Of a stretch of DNA of 6,817 nt, positions 1-5,897 are shown one piece after another (position 1 is the stretch's first letter; each line of letters begins with the position of its first letter). The notes beneath the pieces are model-generated. The model saw nothing but the letters and a program-made list of their open reading frames with translations. It was not told the DNA's origin and did no database searches. Both the position numbers and the translations under genes were made by a program. Source of the stretch: Candidatus Bipolaricaulota bacterium (GTDB lineage: Bacteria; Bipolaricaulota; Bipolaricaulia; RBG-16-55-9); assembly GCA_015487455.1 (NCBI GenBank), contig WFPR01000207.1, positions 1-6,817 of the forward strand, read 5' to 3'.

Positions 1-396
1 GTCTACAACCCCGAGCGCGACCGCTTCGAGACGCTCTGCAAGGTGAGCACCGGCTTCAGCGACGAGGAGCTGGCCCGGCTGCCCGAGCGGTTCCGGCCCT
101 ACGAGACGGATCACAAGCCCGCCCGGGTGGTCTCGAAGCTCGAGCCGACCCGCTGGTTCGAGCCCGCCGTCGTCTTGGAGATCTCGGGCGCCGAGCTGAC
201 GAGGAGCCCGATCCACACCTGCGGCGCCCCGAGCGAGGCCGAGCCCGGCATCGCCCTGCGCTTCCCCCGCTTCCTGAGGTTCCGCGACGACAAGGGGCCG
301 GAGGAGGCCACCACCGTCGCGGAGGTCCAGGAGATGTTCGAGAAGGCCCGCGCGGGCACCGGGACCGGGAAGAGGAAGCAGGGGCAGCGCGCCTGA
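1..396 (+). CDS. ATP-dependent DNA ligase, C-terminal part (5' end outside window)
   Basis: This is the C-terminal end of an ATP-dependent DNA ligase, which seals nicks in duplex DNA through a ligase-AMP intermediate. The frame is open from base 1 and encodes 131 residues before a TGA stop. Visible landmarks are the OB-fold segment YNPERDRFETLCKVSTGF (residues 2-19), the strand RWFEPAVVLEI (51-61), AELTRSPIHTC (64-74), and the motif VI region ALRFPRFLRFRDDKGPEEAT (85-104). That region contacts the ATP phosphates in this superfamily. The tail is basic (GKRKQGQR). The pattern fits archaeal ligases and actinobacterial LigB, not the NAD-dependent LigA. The GTG at 43 is an internal valine, not a start, because the family signature continues upstream of it. 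The adenylation domain and catalytic lysine lie outside the window. The gene converges on the cytochrome gene. Family call is firm; subclass is inferred. Confidence 0.9.
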   Translation, partial: VYNPERDRFETLCKVSTGFSDEELARLPERFRPYETDHKPARVVSKLEPTRWFEPAVVLEISGAELTRSPIHTCGAPSEAEPGIALRFPRFLRFRDDKGPEEATTVAEVQEMFEKARAGTGTGKRKQGQRA

Positions 397-400
397 CCCG

Positions 401-455
401 CTTCACTTTTCACTTCCTTCACTTTTCACTTCACTTCTCGCTTCACTTCTACTTC
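401..455. repeat. CTTCACTT-type short direct repeats between convergent genes
   Basis: A perfect 16-bp unit, CTTCACTTTTCACTTC, occurs twice in tandem (401-416 and 417-432). Degenerate copies of CTTCACTT/CTTCTACTTC follow to 455. The tract fills the space between the ligase stop (396) and the cytochrome stop codon (449-451) and runs into the last cytochrome codons. It is pyrimidine-rich on the plus strand and much less GC-rich than its surroundings. I see no hairpin in it, so a classical intrinsic terminator for either convergent gene is not evident. Function unknown. Confidence 0.85.
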
Positions 456-1219
456 AAGCTCTGCAGGAAGGCCACGAGGGCCTTCAGGTCTTCAGGAGGG
501 AGGTGGCCGTAGCCGGGCATCGGCCAGGCGGCGCCCTCGGGCGGCTCCCCCACCACGTAGACGCTCACGGGGTCGATGAGGTGCTGGAGCTGCCACTCGT
601 CGGTGCGCTTGCGTTGGGCCTCGCGGGTGAGGTTCGGCCCGACGGGGCCGCCGGGGAAGAGCCCGTTGATCGCGTGGCAGCCGACGCAGCCCTGCTGCTG
701 GAAGAGCAGCTTCCCCCGCTCGACCTGTTCGGGGGTGAACCGCGGGTTCCCCTGCTCGTCCGTCGGGATCTCGATTTTCGCTTCGCCGGTGTTGTCGGGG
801 CTTCGGCGGGCGGGCGTGAGCGCCCCCAGGAACGCGACCAGGGCGTTCAGCTCCGCCTCGCTGAGATCGTCGTACGCGGGCATGAAGGTCCCCGGCAGCT
901 TGGCGTGGGGCTCAAGGAGCTTCTCCCGGAGCCACTGGGCGTCGCGGCGGACCCCGACGTTGTCCAGCGAGGGCGCGAGGACGCCGCCCTTAAGATCCAG
1001 ATTGTGGCAGGCCAAGCACCCCTGGCTCCGCAAGACGAGCGCGCCTAACTCCTCCAAGGAGCGCTCCTCCGGAGCGAGGGCCTTGGCCTTGGCTGGGGCG
1101 TCGCGGGAAACCCAGAGCGGGCTCATCACCCCTCGCCACAGGTCCCACGCTTCGGCGGCCGCAAAGGCGGCCACCGCCAGGACGAGCAGCCCCAACCCCA
1201 CGTTCTCTAGTCTTGTCAT
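449..1219 (-). CDS. Membrane-anchored dihaem c-type cytochrome
   Basis: This 256-residue electron-transfer protein is predicted to act outside the cytoplasmic membrane. It has an N-terminal hydrophobic helix (about residues 7-25, with no obvious cleavage site), then two cytochrome c domains. Haem-binding CLACH is at 68-72 and CVGCH at 178-182. Each domain has a likely axial methionine: M113 in TFMPAYDDLS and M234 in WPMPGYGHLPPEDL. Both domains end in the usual helix (ELNALVAFLGAL and DLKALVAFLQSL). The open frame continues far upstream through the neighbouring gene. ATG 1219 is chosen because it gives a short n-region directly before the anchor helix. The GGAGG nearest to it lies 19 nt away inside a hairpin, so the start is not supported by a good ribosome-binding site. 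No oxidase, reductase or cytochrome-maturation gene lies nearby, so its redox partner is unknown. It is probably a shuttle between a quinol-oxidising complex and a terminal oxidase. Confidence 0.9.
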   Translation of the reverse strand: MTRLENVGLGLLVLAVAAFAAAEAWDLWRGVMSPLWVSRDAPAKAKALAPEERSLEELGALVLRSQGCLACHNLDLKGGVLAPSLDNVGVRRDAQWLREKLLEPHAKLPGTFMPAYDDLSEAELNALVAFLGALTPARRSPDNTGEAKIEIPTDEQGNPRFTPEQVERGKLLFQQQGCVGCHAINGLFPGGPVGPNLTREAQRKRTDEWQLQHLIDPVSVYVVGEPPEGAAWPMPGYGHLPPEDLKALVAFLQSLK

Positions 1220-1234
1220 CGCCAGCGCGTTTAG

Positions 1235-1256
1235 CCCGCCTCCCTTTGGAGGCGGG
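1235..1256. repeat. GC-rich perfect hairpin in the cytochrome leader
   Basis: This is a 9-bp perfect inverted repeat: CCCGCCTCC (1235-1243), a 4-nt loop (1244-1247), and GGAGGCGGG (1248-1256). On the minus strand it lies 65 nt past the MBL-fold stop codon and ends 15 nt before the cytochrome ATG. No T-run follows in that direction, so it is not a typical intrinsic terminator. The only GGAGG near the cytochrome start is in its 3' arm and would be sequestered when the stem forms. It could be a leader stabiliser, a translational control element, or a REP-like palindrome. Confidence 0.75.
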
Positions 1257-1265
1257 ACGGCCAGA

Positions 1266-1294
1266 AGTGTAGCCCACGGGCCCCCGCGTCGCAA
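1266..1294 (-). promoter_or_regulatory. Putative sigma70-type promoter of the cytochrome gene
   Basis: On the minus strand, TTGCGA (1294-1289) and TACACT (1271-1266) are separated by exactly 17 nt. Each hexamer matches the sigma70 consensus at 4 of 6 positions. The -35 region lies in CTTGCCCTTGC (1301-1291), which is also present in the putative promoter ahead of the lipoprotein operon. Transcription would start near 1259, just before the leader hairpin. Chance matches are possible in any 100-nt region. Confidence 0.4.
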
Positions 1295-1320
1295 GGGCAA
1301 GACGGCGTTGTGGCTCGATG

Positions 1321-2121
1321 TTACAGCTCGATCAGCTCGCTGCGGCGGTCCCGCGGCGCCCAGCCCAAGCGTAACCCTTCGCCCGACGAGGGGAGCCCGT
1401 CCAAGCGCGCTCGGACGGCCGCGAGGGCCAGCTCCGGCGTGTTGTTCTCCTCGCTGAGGTGCGCGAGCACCGCGACCTTGAGCCGACCGTGGCGGGCCAG
1501 CGCCGCGATCGCCTCGGCGGCCGCCTCGTTCGACAGATGGCCCACGGGGCTGCGCACCCGCTGCTTCAGCTCCCAGCTGTACGGGCCGCTCAGGAGCATC
1601 TCTACATCGTGGTTGGCCTCCAGCACCAGCGCGTCGCAGCCCATGAGGCGCTCGAGCAGCGGGCGGTGGACCGTCCCGAGGTCCGTGAAGAGGCCTAGGC
1701 TCACCCGACCGTCGCCCGAATGGGACGGCCCCTCGATCAGGAAGCCGCAGGGGTCGACGGCGTCGTGGAAGACGCGCACCGGCTCCACCACGAGATCGCC
1801 GATCGCGAACGGCTCGCCCGCCCGAAACGTCTTGATGTGGGGCCACCCCCCGAGGGCGCGCCTCAGCAAAGGGTATGCCCGCGCGCCGACGTAGACGGGG
1901 CAGTTCAGCCGGGCCGCGAGCGCGCCCGCTCCCGAGGAATGATCGCCGTGCTCGTGGCTGATCAGCAGCGCCCGGATCGCGTCGGGGCGCACGCCCAGCG
2001 CCTCCAGCTCGCGCACCACCCGGGCGGCGCTGATCCCGGCGTCGACCAAAATGTGCGTGCTGCCCGCCCCGACGTAGGCGCAGTTCCCGCTCGAGCCGCT
2101 GGCCAGCAGGCAGAACCGCAC
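1321..2121 (-). CDS. YycJ/WalJ-family MBL-fold metallohydrolase
   Basis: A 266-residue cytoplasmic metallo-beta-lactamase-fold protein of the YycJ/WalJ type. This group is associated in Gram-positive bacteria with the WalRK cell-wall regulon and is linked to nuclease or phosphodiesterase activity. The N-terminus MRFCLLASGSSGNC is the family signature and fixes the GTG start at 2121, although only a weak GAGCAG precedes it. The metal-binding motif SHEHGDH is at 55-61. Further family landmarks are FTDLG (145-149, with D147), LEANHD (167-172), GHLSN (194-198), and the late histidine H221 in HLSEENNTPELA. The length is usual for the family. No WalRK two-component genes are visible here. The gene starts 33 nt after the protease stop, so it may be co-transcribed with it, though no functional link is evident. 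The fold and family are secure, the exact substrate is not. Confidence 0.9.
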   Translation of the reverse strand: MRFCLLASGSSGNCAYVGAGSTHILVDAGISAARVVRELEALGVRPDAIRALLISHEHGDHSSGAGALAARLNCPVYVGARAYPLLRRALGGWPHIKTFRAGEPFAIGDLVVEPVRVFHDAVDPCGFLIEGPSHSGDGRVSLGLFTDLGTVHRPLLERLMGCDALVLEANHDVEMLLSGPYSWELKQRVRSPVGHLSNEAAAEAIAALARHGRLKVAVLAHLSEENNTPELALAAVRARLDGLPSSGEGLRLGWAPRDRRSELIEL

Positions 2122-2142
2122 AGCTGCTCGCCGCGCCAGCGC

Positions 2143-2158
2143 TAGTCTAGTAGTCTAG
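2143..2158. repeat. 8-bp tandem duplication with clustered CTAG, protease/MBL junction
   Basis: TAGTCTAG occurs twice back to back (2143-2150 and 2151-2158). It gives three CTAG tetramers (2142, 2147, 2155) and several closely spaced minus-strand stop codons, including the protease TAG at 2157-2155. It lies in the 33-nt gap before the MBL-fold gene. The short gap makes read-through transcription from the protease gene likely. No terminator is seen here. Confidence 0.7.
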
Positions 2159-4344
2159 TACACCCAGGGGGCGCCGGGGCCCGGCTCCTCGAAGCCCTTC
2201 TCGGGGTCGGGGTGGTTCTCCCACCAGTCGAACCACGCCGTGGAGGGCAGGAGCTCGCCCGGCTCCAGCTCGTACGGCCCGAAGCGCTCGACGACCCCGT
2301 TCTGCTCGACGACCACGGTGACGCGGGCGGACGTCGGGGCCGCCTCGTCGAGCTTCAACGCCAAGGGGTACGCCGCGTACGGGAAGTGCTCCTCGCTGAG
2401 CGTGTAGCTCTCGCGGTAGGGGCCGGGGCCGGCGCCCGTGCCGTCCGGGCTGAACGTCCCCCAGCGGGCGCCCGTCTTGGCGCTCGCCCACTCCGTGGCG
2501 ATCTCTTCGCCCTCGAGTGTAGGCTCCCCCACGAGGAGGTCGACGTCGACGGGCTCCTCCCAGATCGCCGTCACCTTGAGCCGGGTGTTGAACGCGAACT
2601 CCACCTCACTCGTCGCCCCCGGGCGGGCGGAGACGCGCCCCCGGAGCGCCAGGCGGTTGGCCGTCCGGAAGCGGTAGACGGTCGCGTCGCCGCCCGCGAC
2701 CAGGACGTCATAAGGGCCGGGCTCGACGTTCAGGAACTTCGCGACGCCGTCGGCGTTCGTCTGGGCGAAGTAGCGGTCGAGGCCGTCCTTTCGCAAAATC
2801 ACGTCGGCGTAGGGGACGCCGACGCGCTCCCCGCCGGGTCGCGCGTTCCTCGTGAGCACCTTGACGAGCACGGTGGCGCCGTCCGGCGGCAGGCGCTTTG
2901 CGCTCACGGCACGGGCTACGTTGATCCGTCCGTGGCCCGTCTTGCGGTCGAAGCCCGGCTCCTCCACGTCGTCGGCCGTCTGTTCCAGCAGCCTCTGCAG
3001 CTGGTAGGGCGTCGCGTCGGGGAAGAGCTGCTTCAGGAGCGCGATCGCGCCCGAGACTTGCGGGGCGGCCATCGACGTCCCGCTGAAGTACATGTAGCCG
3101 TAGGGCTCGCCGTCGGGGCGCGTCAGCCACAGCGGGACGGCCGAGAGGACGTCGACGCCGGGCGCCCCGACGGAGATCGCCCCGCCCATCGTCGAGAAGG
3201 CCGCCTTGCGATCCTGAGGGTCGGTGGCGCCGACGGCCAGCACCCCGGGGTAGTTCTTCGGGTAGAGCACCTCGTCCTCGGAGGAGTTCCCCATCGAGTT
3301 GACGAAGACGACGCCCGCCTCCACCACGGCGTCGATGGCCTCCTTGAGCGTCTGGCTGTAGCCGCGGCCGCCCCAGCTGTTGTTGAGCACCGCGGCCTCG
3401 TCGCCCGAGCCCTCCACGCCGTCGGGACCGACGGTCGCCGCCCAGATCAAGCACTTGGCCACGGCCGCGTCGCCGACGTAGCCGGAGCCGTTCCCCGGCC
3501 CGACGAGCCGGGCGTCGAAGATGCGGACCACGAAGAGCTGGGCCTCGGGCGCCACGCCCACGATGCCCTCCCCGTTGCGCCCGCGGGCGGCCGCGATGCC
3601 CGCCACGTGGGTCGCGTGGCTCATCTCGTTCTGCGAGCTGTCCGCGTCGGGCGCGATCGGGACCTCGTCGTAGCAGCTGCGCCCCTCGAGCTGCTTGCCC
3701 CGGAGTTCGGGGTGCGTCCCGTCCATCCCCGTGTCCACGATCCCGATGATCACGCCCCGGCCCGTCGCCCGCGCCCAGGCGCGCTCCGCCCGCATCACGT
3801 CGAGCGCGTACTGCTTGGGCCTCAGTGGGTCGTCGAACACGAGGCGCTGAAGCCGAAGCCGCTGCGCCCGCTGAGCTTGAAGCTCTTCAGGGACGGGCCA
3901 CGTGGGCCTCGGGGCGATCAGCCGACGCAGGTAGTTGGGCTCGGCGTAGCGGAGCCCGTCGGGGCGTTCCCGCGCCAGCCGGGCGACGGCGTCGGGGACG
4001 CTCACGCCCGCGGGCAGCGCGATCAGGGCCGCGCGGATCTGGGGGATCACGTCGAGCACGCGCCCCTGGAGGCGATCCACGACCCGCCGCAGCGCGGCCT
4101 CGTCGCGGTAGCCCACGAGCAGCTGCCCCTCGACCCAGCGCTCCCCGAGCCCGCCGCCGCCCGTCACCGTCGACATCGGCGTTGTTGGGGTCGACGACGG
4201 TGGTGGGGGCAGGACCGAAGGCGGGGACGAGACCAGCCCACAGCCCACGAGCCCCAGCGCCAGCGTCGGGACGAGGGCGTTCAGCGAGCCTTTCCGCACC
4301 TTTTGCGTTCGCATCAGTTGAATCAGTTGCATCAGTCGCCGCAT
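2155..4344 (-). CDS. Subtilisin-like (S8) serine protease lipoprotein
   Basis: A 729-residue secreted, lipid-anchored serine protease. The lipobox LVGC puts the lipidated cysteine at 35. A proline/threonine-rich spacer follows (about 39-60), then a prodomain (about 68-138, from VEGQLLVGYR to YAEPNY) resembling subtilisin propeptides. The S8 catalytic domain spans about 175-480. D204 is in GIVDTGMDGTHPE, H243 in SHATHVAGIAA (usually HGTH), oxyanion N353 in SMGNSS, and S424 in FSGTSMAAP. After it come a carboxypeptidase-regulatory-like beta domain (about 490-560) and a beta-rich module starting LKVTAIWEEPVDVDLLV (589-605). The latter resembles YfaP/DUF2135 domains. The triad and propeptide suggest an active enzyme. 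The n-region is unusually long because of a 9-bp repeat. ATG 4344 is preferred because GGGGGAG lies 9 nt upstream. It is 6 nt downstream of the Ig/FN3 lipoprotein gene, so translational coupling is likely. Its substrates are unknown. Confidence 0.93.
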   Translation of the reverse strand: MRRLMQLIQLMRTQKVRKGSLNALVPTLALGLVGCGLVSSPPSVLPPPPSSTPTTPMSTVTGGGGLGERWVEGQLLVGYRDEAALRRVVDRLQGRVLDVIPQIRAALIALPAGVSVPDAVARLARERPDGLRYAEPNYLRRLIAPRPTWPVPEELQAQRAQRLRLQRLVFDDPLRPKQYALDVMRAERAWARATGRGVIIGIVDTGMDGTHPELRGKQLEGRSCYDEVPIAPDADSSQNEMSHATHVAGIAAARGRNGEGIVGVAPEAQLFVVRIFDARLVGPGNGSGYVGDAAVAKCLIWAATVGPDGVEGSGDEAAVLNNSWGGRGYSQTLKEAIDAVVEAGVVFVNSMGNSSEDEVLYPKNYPGVLAVGATDPQDRKAAFSTMGGAISVGAPGVDVLSAVPLWLTRPDGEPYGYMYFSGTSMAAPQVSGAIALLKQLFPDATPYQLQRLLEQTADDVEEPGFDRKTGHGRINVARAVSAKRLPPDGATVLVKVLTRNARPGGERVGVPYADVILRKDGLDRYFAQTNADGVAKFLNVEPGPYDVLVAGGDATVYRFRTANRLALRGRVSARPGATSEVEFAFNTRLKVTAIWEEPVDVDLLVGEPTLEGEEIATEWASAKTGARWGTFSPDGTGAGPGPYRESYTLSEEHFPYAAYPLALKLDEAAPTSARVTVVVEQNGVVERFGPYELEPGELLPSTAWFDWWENHPDPEKGFEEPGPGAPWVY
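4241..4258. repeat. 18-nt stretch shared by both lipobox coding regions
   Basis: These 18 nt encode the LGLVGC lipobox region of the protease. They are identical to 5768-5785 in the upstream lipoprotein gene. The match covers only the signal-peptide region; the rest of the two proteins differ. It may reflect exchange or duplication of a signal peptide, or simply equal residues written in a strongly biased codon set. Confidence 0.6.
4313..4339. repeat. 9-bp tandem repeat in the protease signal-peptide coding region
   Basis: There are three consecutive copies of a 9-bp unit: ATCAGTTGA (4313-4321), ATCAGTTGC (4322-4330) and the diverged ATCAGTCGC (4331-4339). On the minus strand they encode the three-residue periodicity LMQ-LIQ-LMR near the start of the protease. 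This extends its n-region ahead of the basic RTQKVRKGS segment. Whole-unit gain or loss would keep the frame. Confidence 0.8.
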
Positions 4345-4350
4345 GGGCGC

Positions 4351-5838
4351 TCACTCCCCCGTGGTGAAGCTGAAGTTGTCCGTGGCCTCGATCGCGATCC
4401 CCCGGATGGGCACGGTCTCGGGCTCCAGCCCGAAGCGGTTGACGGCCACGGAGACGGCCGTCGGGTTCTCCAGATCGTCGAGGGCCACGGCGTAGGCCAC
4501 CTCCCACTCGTAGAGGCGCTGCGGCTGCAGCGTCGCCCAGGGCGTCCCGTCGAAGCGGCCGTCCTCGTTCCAGCGCCAGCTCGTTCTGTTGACGAGGAAG
4601 TCGGGCGGCTCCGGCGTCGCCCAGAACGCCTCCTCGCCCAGCACCGTGTCCCAGAGCACCACGCCGTAGAGGCGGTAGCGGCCGACCTCCCGGGTGGGCG
4701 CCCAACGGAAGGTCGGCGTCCGCGAGACGTTCGTGGCGCCGTCCCGGGGCGCGATCAGCCGAACGTCGAACGGCGCCAAGGGACGGGTCCGGGCGACGTC
4801 GGAGGGCGGGCTCTCGTCGCCGCCGCGCAGCGCCGTCACCCGATAGTACACCCAACGCCCCACGCTCAGCCGCGGGTCGGCGTCGATGAACGCCCGCTGG
4901 CCGGGGTGGGTCTGCCCGATGGGCTCGAAGCGCTCGCCGTCGAAGCTGCGGTAGACCCGATAGCCCGTGAGGCCGGGCGTGGTGTTGGTGTTGGGCGGAG
5001 GGGGCTGCCAGCTCAGCTCGACGTAGACGTTCGTGCCCGCGGGGACGGCCTGGGCCTCGAGTTCAGAGTCGGGCTCGAGCCCGAAGAACTGAATCTGCTT
5101 CCCCAGCGTCACGGCCACGGCCCTCAGCCCCTGCGGGCTGGCGGGCCAGCCCTCGGGCGGGATCACCGTGATGTAGCGCAGCAGGTGCGTGCGGTTCCCG
5201 TTGACGTCGTAGACGACGACCTGGAACGTCGTGGGGCCGCGGACGCCGAAGGGGCGCGGGTCCAGCTCCTGGTCGCCCGTGGTGGGCGTCTCCACGAAGA
5301 TGTAGCGCGGGTGGGTCAGGAAGCGAGATCCCGGCGTCTTCCCCAGCGCGACGTAGATGTACTGCACGTCGTTGTCGGCCTGCACGTCCACACGGTAGGG
5401 GATGGGGCCTTGGAACGCGTCGCCGTCCTCGACGCCCCGAAGCTCGACGTCGGGCGGGCGGGCCGACCAGGCCGGGTTGAAGACCTCGCGCTGGACCACC
5501 CGCAGCTCGACGCGCTCCCCCTCGGGGACGAGGAGGTTGACGACGCGGCTGCCCGCGTAGCCGGGCTTTCTCAGCTTGATCTCGTAGCGGTCGGGCACGA
5601 CGCGCAGCACGGCGCGCCCCTCGCGGGTCGAGATCGCCTTGTACTCGACCCCCGTGGCCAAGCCCCGGAGCCAGATCGTGCTGCCCGCCACGGGCTCCCC
5701 GCCCGTGCTGTTCGTGACCAGCAGGACCAGCTGCGCCGTGGGGGCGGGCCCGGGCGCGAGCAGGCCGCAGCCCACGAGCCCCAGCAGCGCCGAGGCGACG
5801 ATCGCCAAAGAGAAGGCCGGGATGGCTCGCTTGCCCAT
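4351..5838 (-). CDS. Surface lipoprotein with Ig-like and fibronectin type III-like domains
   Basis: A 495-residue predicted lipoprotein of unknown function. The signal peptide MGKRAIPAFSLAIVASALLG leads into lipobox LVGC, with lipidated C24. Only beta-rich modules follow. These are a carboxypeptidase-regulatory/PEGA-like domain (about 35-115; GEPVAGSTIWLRG, PDRYEIKLRKPGY), an Ig-like segment (about 129-225; GPIPYRVDVQADN, ending FQVVVYDVNGN), a fibronectin type III-like domain (about 270-350; GLTGYRVYRSFDGERFEPIG, YYRVTAL), and a second FN3-like domain (about 355-492; LIAPRDGATNVSRTPTFRWA). No catalytic motif is seen. ATG 5838 is chosen over the upstream in-frame ATG at 5910 because it has an ideal ribosome-binding site and a normal signal peptide directly after it. 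The protease gene follows at once, so this protein may scaffold, anchor or present substrate to the protease, or bind polymers at the cell surface. That role is inference. Confidence 0.87.
   Translation of the reverse strand: MGKRAIPAFSLAIVASALLGLVGCGLLAPGPAPTAQLVLLVTNSTGGEPVAGSTIWLRGLATGVEYKAISTREGRAVLRVVPDRYEIKLRKPGYAGSRVVNLLVPEGERVELRVVQREVFNPAWSARPPDVELRGVEDGDAFQGPIPYRVDVQADNDVQYIYVALGKTPGSRFLTHPRYIFVETPTTGDQELDPRPFGVRGPTTFQVVVYDVNGNRTHLLRYITVIPPEGWPASPQGLRAVAVTLGKQIQFFGLEPDSELEAQAVPAGTNVYVELSWQPPPPNTNTTPGLTGYRVYRSFDGERFEPIGQTHPGQRAFIDADPRLSVGRWVYYRVTALRGGDESPPSDVARTRPLAPFDVRLIAPRDGATNVSRTPTFRWAPTREVGRYRLYGVVLWDTVLGEEAFWATPEPPDFLVNRTSWRWNEDGRFDGTPWATLQPQRLYEWEVAYAVALDDLENPTAVSVAVNRFGLEPETVPIRGIAIEATDNFSFTTGE
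4354..4360 (-). promoter_or_regulatory. Ribosome-binding site of the protease gene
   Basis: GGGGGAG on the minus strand ends 9 nt before ATG 4344. It lies within the last codons of the upstream lipoprotein, just before its TGA (4353-4351). It supports the first methionine over the later in-frame methionines at codons 5 and 11, which have no such site, and it suggests translational coupling. Confidence 0.7.
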
Positions 5839-5849
5839 GCGCGTTGGAG

Positions 5850-5858
5850 CACCTCCTT
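5850..5858 (-). promoter_or_regulatory. Consensus ribosome-binding site of the FN3 lipoprotein
   Basis: AAGGAGGTG on the minus strand is a full-length match to the usual bacterial anti-Shine-Dalgarno sequence and sits 11 nt before ATG 5838. It settles the start of the lipoprotein and rules out the upstream in-frame ATG at 5910. Confidence 0.85.
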
Positions 5859-5867
5859 CGGGGCCCA

Positions 5868-5897
5868 ACTCTAGCACACCCGGCGCGGATCGGGCAA
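5868..5897 (-). promoter_or_regulatory. Putative promoter of the lipoprotein-protease operon
   Basis: On the minus strand, TTGCCC (5897-5892) and TAGAGT (5873-5868) are 18 nt apart, about 10 nt upstream of the ribosome-binding site. The 11-mer CTTGCCCTTGC (5904-5894) overlaps the -35 and recurs in the same role ahead of the cytochrome gene. The hexamers are imperfect, so this is a candidate only. The leader would be short, about 20-25 nt. Confidence 0.35.

Noticed and set aside
43..396. Complete small gene starting at GTG 43
   Set aside because: The ligase frame is open and matches the family from base 1; GTG 43 is an internal valine in LCKVSTGF.
401..455. CRISPR array
   Set aside because: The units are 8-16 bp, adjacent and without unique spacers, and no cas gene is present.
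1235..1256. Rho-independent terminator of the MBL-fold gene
   Set aside because: The stem is strong, but no T-run follows it on the minus strand and it lies 65 nt after the stop; kept only as a hairpin of unknown role.
1220..1846. N-terminal extension of the cytochrome frame up to 1846
   Set aside because: It overlaps the MBL-fold gene, is low-complexity R/G/A-rich sequence, and would put the membrane anchor in mid-protein.
3887..4855. Calcium-binding-like DPNNADVDGDG stretch in a second minus-strand frame
   Set aside because: The motif is in a shadow frame across the end of the lipoprotein and the start of the protease. The real frames there have signal peptides and start signals, and the rest of the shadow translation is R/G/A-rich filler.
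2212..5874. Plus-strand open frame of 1220 codons antisense to both lipoprotein genes
   Set aside because: It is a shadow frame kept open by high GC and codon bias. The translation is dominated by R, G, A, V, D and H with no domain, whereas the minus strand has a clear protease and lipoprotein with ribosome-binding sites.
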